The position numbers were made by a program, and so were the translations under genes. A DNA stretch of 64,000 bases from Larkinella knui (GTDB lineage: Bacteria > Bacteroidota > Bacteroidia > Cytophagales > Spirosomataceae), in contig NZ_RQJP01000001.1 of the NCBI RefSeq assembly GCF_003858645.1, forward strand, positions 1,116,001 through 1,180,000, in the 5' to 3' direction. The notes below the pieces were generated by a model. It worked only from the letters and a program-made list of their open reading frames with translations, ran no database searches and was not told the DNA's origin. Positions 15,288 to 24,149 of this stretch are shown piece by piece (position 1 is the first letter of the stretch; the number at the start of each line of letters is the position of its first letter).

Positions 15288-16394
15288 GTGAACCAACCCG
15301 AATTATTCTACCAATCGGCTCTGACCGCCGTACCCGGCGTAGGCGATGTTTTGATTCGTCAATTGATGAGTTATTGTGGCTCCGCATCGGAAGTTTTCCG
15401 GTCGCCATTAGCAAAATTGAGAAAAACGCCGGGCGTTGGGGAAGTCATCGCCCGGGCCGTTCTGCATCCGGAAGTGTTGCGGGAAGCCGAGCAAATCCAG
15501 CAGCGGTGCGAAAAATTAGGGATCGAGCAGCTATTCTACACCGACAAACGCTATCCGGCCCGGTTAAAAGCGCTGTACGATTCGCCGGCGATGCTCTACT
15601 TTCAGGGAACGGCCGACCTGAATACCGCCCGAACCATTGGCATCGTCGGCACCCGGCAGGCCACCGACTACGGGCGACGCATAACCGAAGAAATCATTCA
15701 GGCGGTTCAACCGTATCAGCCGTTGATCATCAGCGGATTGGCTTATGGCATTGACATTGCCGCTCACCGGGCGAGTTTGCAGACGCATTTGCCAACCATA
15801 GGCGTAATGGCCAGCGGGGTTGATATTGTCTATCCGTATGTCCACAAAAAAACCGCGCAGGAGATGCTGGTACTCGGCGGTTTATTGACCGAAAACCGGC
15901 CCGGTATTAAACCGGATGCCCGTTTGTTTCCGGCCCGAAACCGCATCATCGCGGGCTTGAGTGATGCCATTGTGGTGGTGGAAGCGGCCACGAAAGGAGG
16001 GGCGCTCATTACGGCTGAATACGCCAACAATTACCACCGGGAAGTTTTTGCCGTGCCGGGGCATCTGAACCAGACGTTTTCGCAGGGGTGTAATAAACTC
16101 ATTCGGGAAAATAAAGCCCAGATTTATACCAAACCCGAAGACTTGATCGAAGCCTTGAATTGGGATCAGCCCGCTGCCAAAACCGCATCGATCGACAAAA
16201 GCCCGCTGGCTCTGGAATTCACTGAAGAAGAAAGTCAGATTATGAGCCTGTTTCGGCAACAGCCGGAGTGGCACATCGATGAACTTAGCTGGCAGACGCA
16301 GATTCACCTGGGCAAGCTGGCGTCGCTGTTGCTGAATCTGGAATTTAAAGGAATTCTGAGGACGTTGCCAGGAAAAAAATACCAGCTGTATTAA
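15288..16394 (+). CDS. dprA: DNA-processing protein DprA
   Basis: About 368 aa from GTG 15288 (N-Q-P-E-L-F-Y-Q), chosen because DprA homologues begin at this point; the frame continues upstream to a TTG at 15225. Domains: N-terminal helix-hairpin-helix part (A-V-P-G-V-G-D-V-L-I-R-Q-L), the Rossmann-like core with G-I-V-G-T-R and S-G-L-A-Y-G-I-D-I-A-A-H, F-P-A-R-N-R-I-I-A-G-L-S, E-A-A-x-K-G-G-A-L-I-T-A, and a C-terminal winged helix. DprA loads RecA on incoming single strands in natural transformation. Other competence genes are not in the window. A REP pair starts right after its stop. Confidence 0.95.
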   Translation: MNQPELFYQSALTAVPGVGDVLIRQLMSYCGSASEVFRSPLAKLRKTPGVGEVIARAVLHPEVLREAEQIQQRCEKLGIEQLFYTDKRYPARLKALYDSPAMLYFQGTADLNTARTIGIVGTRQATDYGRRITEEIIQAVQPYQPLIISGLAYGIDIAAHRASLQTHLPTIGVMASGVDIVYPYVHKKTAQEMLVLGGLLTENRPGIKPDARLFPARNRIIAGLSDAIVVVEAATKGGALITAEYANNYHREVFAVPGHLNQTFSQGCNKLIRENKAQIYTKPEDLIEALNWDQPAAKTASIDKSPLALEFTEEESQIMSLFRQQPEWHIDELSWQTQIHLGKLASLLLNLEFKGILRTLPGKKYQLY

Positions 16395-16471
16395 GTACCC
16401 ACGGACTTCAGTCCGTGAGAACCAGTCGCTTTCGAGTGACAGGAATCTCACGGACTGAAGTCCGTGGGTAC
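16395..16471. repeat. Paired REP palindromes (BIME-like)
   Basis: A perfect 26-bp inverted repeat (16395-16420 and 16446-16471), each arm itself a palindrome, CACGGACT-tc-AGTCCGTG flanked by GTACC. The 25-bp spacer has its own small hairpin (GTCGCT..AGTGAC). This matches REP sequences mobilised by single-strand REP-associated tyrosine transposases. No such transposase is in the window. It follows the dprA stop directly and lies between convergent genes. Confidence 0.85.
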
Positions 16472-16476
16472 ATACA

Positions 16477-18057
16477 CTAAAATCCTAATCCAATACAAAA
16501 ACCGCGAACGGTGGTCGAAAATTGACCCATGTTCGTGAGACCGCCGTTGTTCAGATCGATCATATACAGGTTAGTGGAATTGCCCGACGTCAGCAACGCA
16601 TACCCTTTGTTGCTGCGTCCGCCAATATCGAACCCGTTGGTGCCGGTGATGTCGATTCCCAGCGGACTGCCACCGACCACGGTTCCGTCGTTGGGCGGAA
16701 CTTGACGGTATAGGCGGTTGGAAAAGTCATCGAGATCGTACAAAACCGTCGTCGTGGCACCCTGGAAGTTGTTCGAATAGGCAGCCGCCCGGACTGACGG
16801 TTTATCCACCGCCGTTGGTCCGTAATTGAGCGGTTTATCCACCGTCACTTCGCCGGTTACCGGATTGATGCGCAGGTTTTGTCCCGAATTGCTGATCACC
16901 CGAATCCGGTCGACGGTTGGGTTAAAGTCAAAGCCGTAGTCGCTGCCGGTCAGGGCGGGTGTAAACGCTCCCGAACCCACAACGGTCAGTTGCGCATTGG
17001 TGGTACCGGCCGGATAGCTTACGGCGTAGATGCGGCTGGACGTTCCCAGCGCGTACAGTTGCCCCGTTGCCGGTCGCATGTCGATTCCCCGAATCGTTTC
17101 GCCGGGTTGCAGGCCGGTGATGTTCCGCAACGTCGGCCCCAGATCCCAGGGATTAAAAATCAGCAGATCGTTTCCACTGACGGCGTAGGCAACCGGGTCG
17201 GTCGGAATGGCCAGCCCAATGATGGTTTTGGGACCGAGACCGCCCAGCGTTTTGATCGCACCTTTGGTTAGATCCACCCGGCCCAATTCCGATTTGCCGC
17301 CGATCTGGTAGGCCAGCAGCGCGTAATTGTTGTCGGAAGAAATATCAAAACCAGCCGTACCCGCGATGTCTTTCTCCAGCGAACCTACCTCCACCAGTGT
17401 GCCGTTGTTGGGTGGATTTTGGATATACAGCCGATCGGAAACCGGATCGATGTCGTACAGCGTTGTGTTCCGGGCTACACCTTTGCTGTTGGTGTAGGCC
17501 ACCGCCGAAATCGTCGGGTTCATTCCTCCATTGATGGCGCCATCCTGGCCCCCTGGTTGCAGCAGGCCCGTATTGGGATTGAGTCGCAGATTCTGACCGG
17601 TGTTGGTAACGACGCGAATCAGGTCAACCGTCGGATTGAAGTCGAAGCCAATGGCATCTCCGCTCAGGGCGGGTGAGAAGGCATCCGTGCTCACCGCGCG
17701 GGCCGCCCCGGTTTCCTGATTGATAACGTAAATCCGGCTGGTGCTGCCCAGGCCGTAGAGTTGACCCGTCGCTGGCCGGAAGTCAATCGCCAGCATTTTT
17801 TCATTGTCCTGCAAACCCGAAATCCCGGTCGAGGAAAGATCGGCAGCGGGATTCAGCAGGCTCTTTTTGTTCAGCCGATTGTCATCCGTCAAAACAAAAA
17901 ACTCGGGTTCCACTGCACTTTCGCGCCCGCTCTGGTGCCTGGCCGGGTCGGGCTTCAGCGCATTGTCCGAAGAGGTACACGCATTTAGGCCGAGCAGCAG
18001 GCCAATCACCCACGCGCTGGCGGTCAGGCGAAATTCACCGTGTTGTGTCGTACTCAT
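16477..18057 (-). CDS. DUF4394 lipoprotein with two tandem domains
   Basis: A 526-aa protein. The signal peptide ends in a lipobox (L-L-L-G-L-N-A-C) followed by a Ser/Asp-rich linker, as in exported Bacteroidota lipoproteins. Two DUF4394 units follow, at about residues 55-295 and 300-526, each with R-P-A-T-G-Q-L-Y, S-S-R-I-Y, G-F-D-F-N-P-T-V-D and G-Q-N-L-R. The pattern predicts a beta-propeller-like fold. Function is unknown; the family is usually extracellular. It is monocistronic, separated from the next gene by 198 bp in which nothing is seen. Confidence 0.85.
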   Translation of the reverse strand: MSTTQHGEFRLTASAWVIGLLLGLNACTSSDNALKPDPARHQSGRESAVEPEFFVLTDDNRLNKKSLLNPAADLSSTGISGLQDNEKMLAIDFRPATGQLYGLGSTSRIYVINQETGAARAVSTDAFSPALSGDAIGFDFNPTVDLIRVVTNTGQNLRLNPNTGLLQPGGQDGAINGGMNPTISAVAYTNSKGVARNTTLYDIDPVSDRLYIQNPPNNGTLVEVGSLEKDIAGTAGFDISSDNNYALLAYQIGGKSELGRVDLTKGAIKTLGGLGPKTIIGLAIPTDPVAYAVSGNDLLIFNPWDLGPTLRNITGLQPGETIRGIDMRPATGQLYALGTSSRIYAVSYPAGTTNAQLTVVGSGAFTPALTGSDYGFDFNPTVDRIRVISNSGQNLRINPVTGEVTVDKPLNYGPTAVDKPSVRAAAYSNNFQGATTTVLYDLDDFSNRLYRQVPPNDGTVVGGSPLGIDITGTNGFDIGGRSNKGYALLTSGNSTNLYMIDLNNGGLTNMGQFSTTVRGFCIGLGF

Positions 18058-18255
18058 GTTTCAAATTGGTTAAGAATGGTTGAATGGATGAGATAGGATA
18101 TTGACAGCCATACGAATGAAGCGGGGCCTTTGGATTGCCGCGAAAAAATAATCGTAGCGTACAGAATCAGCAGAGCTGTTCAACAGCTTGGCAGGCAAGT
18201 GTTTAGCGAAGCGGGCCGGTCTGAAAAATAATCGGAGTAAAAAGGGAAAAGCGGC

Positions 18256-19719
18256 CTACCAGCTCTTTTTAACCGACACATAAGCGCCGGTTTGAGTCGG
18301 ATATAACCCGCCCCGGTCAAGGGCAAAAGAAGCCGACAGAGCGGTATGCGAAAGCCGGGGAAGGGCGTACTGAGCGGTTAGCAAAGCCGAGAATTGTTCG
18401 AAGCGAGTGGGATACGGCTGGTTGTACGTACCGTAATTGCGGCTGAACGACGCACGGGCAGTGAGTTGAACCCGGTAGACACCACCTTCCAACCCCAGAT
18501 ACCAGACATTTACGCGGTTATTTGGAAAAAAACCGCCACCGGTATAGCTGTTGACTTTAGCCGTAAAATCGGTGCGCGGGGCAATGAAGGGGGTCCCGAT
18601 GGTGCGGCCATAATACGACCAGCCTTCCCGGTATTGTCCGTGGTTAAAATAATTATCGGCACCCTGGTATTGAGCCGTTTGGTCAAAAACCGATCCGCTT
18701 TGACTGGTCATGGGCAGCCATTCCACAACGGCGGCATTCCACCGGAATCGCGAAGCGGAAACGCTGGTTTTATTCCGCAAACGAAGGCCCCATAAACCGT
18801 CCGGGAAATTGAGAAAAACGATTCCACTGACATCTTCGTAAAAATGCTGGTAATAAAGCAGTGCGTTCAGCCGGGAGGTTGTCCATTCGAACCCGAAATC
18901 AATGGAACCAATGTGGTTCCCGATCCGGTTTTCGCCGTCGAATGCGGTATGTTGCCGGTTGACGAGATCTTTTGGATACCGCCCTAAAATGAGACTGAGG
19001 TAGTCCTGAAACGAAGAGGGTAATTTGCCATCGACGGCATAAATACTGCCCACCAAATAATCGGCGTGGCCACCCCATTGCACCTGGTGGTTCATCCCGG
19101 CATACAGTTTGACCTTCCAGTGCGGTTTTCCAAACCGGCCATACAGGTATTTCTGATGCAGATAAGCGCCTTTGATATAGGGCGCATTGAACCAGCCGTG
19201 GGCGTAGCCCAGTCGGAAAGCGACACTATTTTTCAGAAAACCGATCGGGACGAAATCCGGCGTGTGTATCTGAATTTTGGGGATGGGCAGGGCATTGGCC
19301 GACCAGGCCACAAAACCGGAGGTCAGCGTCGTGTCGCCGATACCGTATACTTCGCGCCGTCGCCCGCCCCAGAGTTCGAATTTGCCAAAACGGACTTTGG
19401 CATACCCTTCCGGCAGTAGAAACTGGCTGGTTTTGCCCGCATTTACGACGGCATAACCGCCCGCTCCCCAGTCCAACCGGTGTTTTTTTGCTGAATCCGG
19501 ATCGGATCGGTAATCGCGCTTCAGGCTGCCCCGCAACGTGCCGAAAGGGCCCTGCAAAGGCACAATACCGTATTGATTGGTGCGGAGCCAGAACGGAGTT
19601 TGGCGGGTAGACGCCCCCATTGCGCCCAATTCCAGATCGGCCTGAATCGGGTGAGGAGATTGTGCCCAGGTGGTGGCCATCAGCAGCCCGCTGAGTGCCA
19701 AACTACAAAGCCGCTTCAT
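18256..19719 (-). CDS. Capsule assembly Wzi family protein (copy 2)
   Basis: A 487-aa outer-membrane barrel with a signal peptide (L-A-L-S-G-L-L-M-A-T-T-W-A-Q). It shares with copy 1 the block P-F-W-L-R-T-N-Q-Y-G-I-V-P, then G-R-R-R-E-V-Y-G, and the late N-Y-F-N-H-G-Q-Y-R-E-G-W-S-Y; overall architecture and length are the same. It starts 11 bp downstream of pyrE, so it is probably transcribed from the pyrE promoter. As with copy 1, no polysaccharide synthesis genes flank it. Confidence 0.88.
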   Translation of the reverse strand: MKRLCSLALSGLLMATTWAQSPHPIQADLELGAMGASTRQTPFWLRTNQYGIVPLQGPFGTLRGSLKRDYRSDPDSAKKHRLDWGAGGYAVVNAGKTSQFLLPEGYAKVRFGKFELWGGRRREVYGIGDTTLTSGFVAWSANALPIPKIQIHTPDFVPIGFLKNSVAFRLGYAHGWFNAPYIKGAYLHQKYLYGRFGKPHWKVKLYAGMNHQVQWGGHADYLVGSIYAVDGKLPSSFQDYLSLILGRYPKDLVNRQHTAFDGENRIGNHIGSIDFGFEWTTSRLNALLYYQHFYEDVSGIVFLNFPDGLWGLRLRNKTSVSASRFRWNAAVVEWLPMTSQSGSVFDQTAQYQGADNYFNHGQYREGWSYYGRTIGTPFIAPRTDFTAKVNSYTGGGFFPNNRVNVWYLGLEGGVYRVQLTARASFSRNYGTYNQPYPTRFEQFSALLTAQYALPRLSHTALSASFALDRGGLYPTQTGAYVSVKKSW

Positions 19720-19730
19720 CGGCCGTTACG

Positions 19731-20357
19731 CTAATTGTTCCATTCGGCCGGATTTTGGCGCCAGGCCGAAAGCGAATCCATGGCGTCTGCGGCAATGTAG
19801 TTCAAATCACGGGCTTCGCCGACCAGCGTTTCATAATTGCTCAGGCAAATCAGTTTGACGTTTTTATCCGCAAAATTCTGCGTTGCTACCGGAAAACCGT
19901 ACGTGAAAATGGCCGCCATACCCAGCACCTCAGCGCCGACTGCCCGCAGCACATCGACCACTTTGAGCGAACTTCCGCCGGTCGAAATCAAATCTTCAAT
20001 CACTACTACGCGTTGCCCATCTTCCAGACGACCTTCGATCTGATTGCCCATGCCGTGCTTTTTAGGTTCGGGCCGAACATACAGGAATGGCAGGTTCAGG
20101 GCGTCGGCCACGAGCGCACCTTGCGCAATTCCGGCCGTGGCAACCCCTGCAATGGCCTGGACGTCGGGAAATTCTTTTTGAATCGCCCCGGCTAACGCAT
20201 TTCGGATGTAAGTCCGGGCTTCGGGATAGGAAAGCGTAAGCCGGTTATCGCAATAGATGGGTGATTTCCAGCCTGAACTCCACGTAAAAGGGTCTTCCGG
20301 CCGTAATCGAACGGCCTTCACTTCCAACAGCAATCGGGCAACCTGGTTTGCAATCAT
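19731..20357 (-). CDS. pyrE: Orotate phosphoribosyltransferase
   Basis: A 208-aa protein of normal length. It carries the PRPP-binding loop V-V-V-I-E-D-L-I-S-T-G-G-S and the substrate region F-T-W-S-S-G-W-K-S-P-I-Y-C-D-N-R. It makes OMP from orotate and PRPP in pyrimidine synthesis. It is the first gene of a pair with the second Wzi-family gene, 11 bp apart; that pairing looks accidental in function. A heptad inverted repeat lies just upstream of its start. Confidence 0.96.
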   Translation of the reverse strand: MIANQVARLLLEVKAVRLRPEDPFTWSSGWKSPIYCDNRLTLSYPEARTYIRNALAGAIQKEFPDVQAIAGVATAGIAQGALVADALNLPFLYVRPEPKKHGMGNQIEGRLEDGQRVVVIEDLISTGGSSLKVVDVLRAVGAEVLGMAAIFTYGFPVATQNFADKNVKLICLSNYETLVGEARDLNYIAADAMDSLSAWRQNPAEWNN

Positions 20358-20362
20358 GTAGC

Positions 20363-20473
20363 AATAAATGATGGATGATGAACGATGAATGATGGATGCG
20401 TACGATCAAGGAGCCATTCGGGGTATGAAATGCGACAGCCCATTCATCGTTCATCATCCATCATTCATCCTTA
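20363..20473. repeat. Heptad inverted repeat, GATGAAT class
   Basis: An exact 24-bp inverted repeat (20368-20391 with 20441-20464) made of 7-bp words such as AATGATG, GATGATG and AACGATG. The spacer holds GGAGCCATTC and GCGACAGCC, resembling the core of other copies. It lies between two co-directional minus genes, just upstream of pyrE. Confidence 0.75.
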
Positions 20474-20480
20474 TTTTTAC

Positions 20481-21764
20481 TTACTCTTCAACCCGTTTCG
20501 TAACCAGAATTTTGTCGATCCGACTTTTGTCCATATCGATAATTTCAAACTGGTAATCCTGCCAGGAAAATGTCTCCCCGGTTTTCGGAATATCTTTGAT
20601 AATCTGCAGGGCAAAGCCGCCCAGCGTGTCAAAACCGGTCATTTCGCGTCGGTTCTGGATAACGATGTCAAAGTAATCCAGAAAATCATCGAAGGGAATC
20701 TGGGCGTCGATGAGGTAACTGCCGTCGCCACGATCCACGATTTCGAACTCGAATTCGTTGGTGTCTGAAATGTCGCCCACCAGTGCATCAACAATGTCAT
20801 TGAGCGTGACCATGCCCAAAACGCCACCGTATTCGTCGACGATGATGCCCACGTACTGCCGGCGTTCGCGAAAGCGTTCCAGCACCTGGTAGGCCATATT
20901 GCTTTCGGGAATGTAGAGAATATCGCGTTTGAGTTCTTCCAGCCGGGTGAGCTGGTCATCGAGGTCTTTTCCCAGAAAATCCTTGCTGTGAATGAGGCCG
21001 ATCATTTCATCGACGCCCCCCTTGCAGAGCGGATAGTGGGAATGGCGGTGTTCGATAATGTACTGGCGGTTTTCTTCAACGGTAGCTTCCAGGTCCAGAA
21101 AAACCATTTCCTGCCGATTGGTCATCAGGGAGGTGATCCGTCGGTCGCCGAGTTGAAAAACGTTCTGTACGATTTCCTGTTCAATTTCCTCAATAACGCC
21201 CCCGGAGGTGCCTTCCTGAATCAGACTTTTAATCTCATCTTCCGTCACCGCACTGGAATTGGGTTTGATGTTCAGGATTTTGATGATCAAATCGCTGGAA
21301 AAACCGAGCAGGCTGATGAATGGCGACGTAATGCGGGAGAGCATATTCATGGGACCCGCCATAAATTTGGCAATTCCCTCCGGATTGGACAGACCGATTC
21401 GTTTGGGAACCAGCTCGCCCAGAACGAGCGAAAGGTAGGTGATCAGGATCACCGTCAGCGTCACGGCAATGCTATTGGCGTAGGGCTGCAGGAGAGGAAA
21501 CTGCGAAACGAAGCCCGAAATCTGGTCCGTCAGGCTGTCGCCACTGAAAATACCGGTTAAAATACCGATCAGGGTAATACCGATCTGAACGGTTGCCAGA
21601 AAACGGTTGGGTGATTCGGCCAGTTTTAGAGCCTCTTCGGCCCGGCGGTCGCCATTTCGGGCGTCGGTTTCGAGTCGGGCTTTGCGGGAGGACACAAGCG
21701 CAATCTCCGATAAAGAGAAAACACCGTTCAAAATCACTAAAAAAAGAATTATTGCAAGTTCCAC
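20481..21764 (-). CDS. CNNM/CorC (hemolysin C-like) family membrane protein
   Basis: A 427-aa protein from GTG 21764. An N-terminal CNNM transmembrane domain (about residues 1-190, with S-L-S-E-I-A-L and L-G-E-L-V-P-K-R-I) is followed by a pair of CBS domains (about 205-335, V-D-E-Y-G-G-V-L-G-M-V-T) and a C-terminal CorC_HlyC transporter-associated domain. The family takes part in Mg2+/Co2+ efflux or homeostasis; hemolysin activity is a legacy name. It has a well-formed promoter at 21787-21816 and is divergent from a NUDIX gene. Confidence 0.92.
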   Translation of the reverse strand: MELAIILFLVILNGVFSLSEIALVSSRKARLETDARNGDRRAEEALKLAESPNRFLATVQIGITLIGILTGIFSGDSLTDQISGFVSQFPLLQPYANSIAVTLTVILITYLSLVLGELVPKRIGLSNPEGIAKFMAGPMNMLSRITSPFISLLGFSSDLIIKILNIKPNSSAVTEDEIKSLIQEGTSGGVIEEIEQEIVQNVFQLGDRRITSLMTNRQEMVFLDLEATVEENRQYIIEHRHSHYPLCKGGVDEMIGLIHSKDFLGKDLDDQLTRLEELKRDILYIPESNMAYQVLERFRERRQYVGIIVDEYGGVLGMVTLNDIVDALVGDISDTNEFEFEIVDRGDGSYLIDAQIPFDDFLDYFDIVIQNRREMTGFDTLGGFALQIIKDIPKTGETFSWQDYQFEIIDMDKSRIDKILVTKRVEE

Positions 21765-21786
21765 ACGGGGGAAAGTTGGCGTTCTG

Positions 21787-21816
21787 CAAAAATAGTGGAT
21801 TTAGTTTCTCTTCAAA
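21787..21816 (-). promoter_or_regulatory. Promoter of CNNM/CorC gene
   Basis: On the minus strand: TTTG at 21816-21813, an 18-bp spacer, and TATTTTTG at 21794-21787. Both boxes match the Bacteroidota consensus. The gene begins 23 bp downstream at GTG 21764. Confidence 0.65.
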
Positions 21817-21831
21817 GATGAATGGTTTATC

Positions 21832-21839
21832 TAAATTTG
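21832..21839 (+). promoter_or_regulatory. -7 box of NUDIX gene
   Basis: TAAATTTG matches TAnnTTTG, about 70 bp before the ATG at 21911. It lies back to back with the promoter of the divergent CNNM gene. Confidence 0.45.
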
Positions 21840-21910
21840 TTTTCTAATTCGCGCTATTCGGCACGTCGACGATTCGACGGGTAAATTCATCCAGCAGTTC
21901 AACTACCCTG

Positions 21911-22615
21911 ATGACCATTTTTATTGATGACCGACCCATTCATTTGAAGGGTTCCAAGAAGGCAGCAAAATTGCAGGACGCTGCGCTGGATAATCACGTG
22001 GACTATGACCGGATTATCGACGCCCGTCTCGATGGGTTGAAACTGGGCATGCTGAAAGGGCATTTACTGGTGCTCAACGCAACCCCCATCACCATTGAAA
22101 AACTGGTCACTTTGCTCAATAACTACGAAATGGGCGAATTGAGCTCGGTAACGATGGTGGCCGTCGACAAGACCGCCGTTGAAGACAAGTTCAAGAGTAT
22201 GTACAAGATTGTGAAAGCGGCCGGGGGAGTGGTGTTCAAAGAAGACAAAATGTTGCTGATTTTCCGCCGGGGCAAGTGGGATTTACCGAAAGGGAAACTG
22301 GATGGCGATGAATCGTCCCGGGTGGCCGCGCTCCGCGAAGTAGAAGAAGAAACCGGCGTGGTGGCCGCTCTGGAAAACCGGATCTGCACGACCTGGCATA
22401 CCTATACGATCAACGGCAGCCGAATTCTGAAAAAGACGAAATGGTACCACATGAATTGCATCGACGATGTCCGGATGAAACCACAAACGGACGAAGACAT
22501 CGAGCGGCTTGAGTGGATGGACCAGAAACAAACGGCCTTGGCCCTGACCAACTCGTTCAGCTCGATCCGCTTTGTGATCGAAACCGTAAATGAAGAATTA
22601 AGAATGAAGAGTTAA
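21911..22615 (+). CDS. NUDIX hydrolase with N-terminal extension
   Basis: A 234-aa protein. The NUDIX box is complete: G-K-L-D-G-D-E, seven residues, R-E-V-E-E-E-T-G-V (about residues 138-160). An N-terminal ~110-residue region of alpha/beta type precedes it, a form common in Bacteroidota. It hydrolyses a nucleoside-diphosphate-linked compound; the substrate is not predictable. Oddly, the last ~8 codons (N-E-E-L-R-M-K-S) are read entirely out of a heptad repeat arm, so the native C-terminus may have been replaced by the repeat. Confidence 0.9.
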   Translation: MTIFIDDRPIHLKGSKKAAKLQDAALDNHVDYDRIIDARLDGLKLGMLKGHLLVLNATPITIEKLVTLLNNYEMGELSSVTMVAVDKTAVEDKFKSMYKIVKAAGGVVFKEDKMLLIFRRGKWDLPKGKLDGDESSRVAALREVEEETGVVAALENRICTTWHTYTINGSRILKKTKWYHMNCIDDVRMKPQTDEDIERLEWMDQKQTALALTNSFSSIRFVIETVNEELRMKS

Positions 22616-22675
22616 GAGTTAAAAGTGAAGAGTTAAAAGTTATCCGCCTGGTCTTTAATTTTTAACTCTTCACTA
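22598..22675. repeat. Heptad inverted repeat, GAGTTAA class
   Basis: Tandem 7-mers (GAATTAA, GAATGAA, GAGTTAA, GAGTGAA) form the left arm, and the complement forms the right. The best match is 15 bp exact (22624-22638 with 22660-22674). It lies between convergent NUDIX and coaD genes and contains the stop codons of both. Confidence 0.7.
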
Positions 22676-23128
22676 CTTAAGCTTGTATGGCAGGAACTCG
22701 TCGATGTTTTTTGAATACCGGTGCAATTCCCGGATGATGCTCGAACTGATGGGAGCGAGGTGGGGCGAAGTGATCAGGAAGACGGTTTCAACGTCTTCGT
22801 AAACGTACCGGTTGACCTGGGAAATGCTGTTTTCGTATTCAAAATCCGTTGTGTTGCGCAGCCCCCTAAGCAAAAACCGGGCGCCCAGATCGCGGGCGAC
22901 GTTGGCGGTCAGATCGTCATAACTCACCACTTTTACCGCCGGATAACTGGCAAATGTTTTCTCGATCAGGCCAACCATCATTTCCAGCGGAAAATACCGC
23001 TGTTTGCTGGCGTTGCGGCCAATGCCGATAACGATTTCATCGAACAACCGAAGGCCCCGCAAAACAATGTCTTCATGCCCCTTCGTAAAAGGGTCGAAGG
23101 AGCCGGGGAAAAGCGCAATTCGTTTCAT
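22673..23128 (-). CDS. coaD: Phosphopantetheine adenylyltransferase
   Basis: A 151-aa protein of normal length. It starts with the nucleotidyltransferase motif A-L-F-P-G-S-F-D-P-F-T-K-G-H-E-D-I-V (the H-x-G-H-type ATP site) and carries R-G-L-R-N-T-T-D-F-E-Y-E and the C-terminal I-S-S-S-I-I-R-E. It catalyses the fourth step of CoA synthesis. It is 25 bp downstream of the DUF3822 gene, an arrangement typical of Bacteroidota. Its stop codon sits in a repeat arm. Confidence 0.96.
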   Translation of the reverse strand: MKRIALFPGSFDPFTKGHEDIVLRGLRLFDEIVIGIGRNASKQRYFPLEMMVGLIEKTFASYPAVKVVSYDDLTANVARDLGARFLLRGLRNTTDFEYENSISQVNRYVYEDVETVFLITSPHLAPISSSIIRELHRYSKNIDEFLPYKLK

Positions 23129-23153
23129 AAAGGTTTGAGGAAGAAAGACATGA

Positions 23154-24026
23154 TCACTCGATCAGCGTGTTCCCGTACAGGCTGAAATAGCGGTGTTCCG
23201 GCAAATCATCGAATGCGGGCGTCAATTGCAGTTCCGTGGGAGTTGAGCCAAAGGAAATGTGCGGTAAAAACCGTTCGAGTGACGCGTAGTTTTCGGCAAA
23301 AGGGGTGATCTCGCCGTACAAAACGACCTGCAACTCCTTCGGTTCCGTCTTGAGCTCGTTGATGACGTACAGGATGTAGTATACCAGGTCGGTGGCGTTT
23401 TTATAGGCAAACCGGTTGCAAAACATAAATTGCCCCCCTTTGCGAAAAATAACCGTAACCGATTCTCCTTCAAAGTTCAGGGATAGTTTTTGGTCGGAGT
23501 TTAAGACCGAATCCGTCAGGGAAGTAGCCTGAATAAGGGTGCTCGACTGATGAACCAGGGTGATTTGCTGCAGCGGATAGGTCGCCGAAAGCCAGTCGGT
23601 CAGGGCATTGTCGATGCTGAAAACCGCGTGAAAATCATCTTTTTTATGAGCGTGGGCCAGCGCATGTTCCGACGTAGAAAGCGGATTGCCACGCATCAGC
23701 TGAAGATACTGGGCCGCGTATTCTTTCCGAAACAGGCTGGACGGAACAAGGGTGAAAGACGGCGAATTGACCGACACATGAATGGTTTTCCAGTACGACG
23801 ACTGAAGGATCGGATGATTCTGGTAAATGGTTCGTAATGAGGGCAATAGAGGGTTTTCGGTCAGCAAGGTCGGAAATATATAATCTTCCAGCCAGAAGCA
23901 CTGCCGAACTCCGGGTTCGACCACGCAAAACCGGAAACGGTCGTTGCCCATTTCCAGGCAGAGCTGATAGGAGTCGGTCATCGAAACATCAAAGGAATCT
24001 TCCCGAATGGCGACGGTTGGGGTCAC
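23154..24026 (-). CDS. DUF3822 family protein
   Basis: About 290 aa. The frame extends to a GTG at 24050, but that codon overlaps a -7 box (24050-24057), so GTG 24026 is preferred; ATG 23981 is a shorter choice. The N-terminal R-E-D-S-F-D-V and L-C-L-E-M-G-N-D-R-F-R-F, and the paired beta/alpha halves ending with A-F-D-D-L-P-E-H-R-Y-F-S-L, fit the family, which resembles an actin/ASKHA-type fold. It nearly always lies next to coaD and rsmD in Bacteroidota. No function has been shown. Confidence 0.82.
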   Translation of the reverse strand: MTPTVAIREDSFDVSMTDSYQLCLEMGNDRFRFCVVEPGVRQCFWLEDYIFPTLLTENPLLPSLRTIYQNHPILQSSYWKTIHVSVNSPSFTLVPSSLFRKEYAAQYLQLMRGNPLSTSEHALAHAHKKDDFHAVFSIDNALTDWLSATYPLQQITLVHQSSTLIQATSLTDSVLNSDQKLSLNFEGESVTVIFRKGGQFMFCNRFAYKNATDLVYYILYVINELKTEPKELQVVLYGEITPFAENYASLERFLPHISFGSTPTELQLTPAFDDLPEHRYFSLYGNTLIE

Positions 24027-24049
24027 AGTAGCAATGTTCTCGATACGCA

Positions 24050-24057
24050 CAAAAGTA
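24050..24057 (-). promoter_or_regulatory. -7 box of DUF3822-coaD operon
   Basis: Minus strand TACTTTTG, a full match to TAnnTTTG. It implies transcription starts near 24043, which rules out the longest possible start of the DUF3822 gene. Confidence 0.5.
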
Positions 24058-24149
24058 AATTATTGATGGAGTACAGTGGGAAGTGATCGGTTGCCGAAAC
24101 CGGAAACCGATCTTGCGTTAAATGTACAAAAATACCCGACAGACTACGG

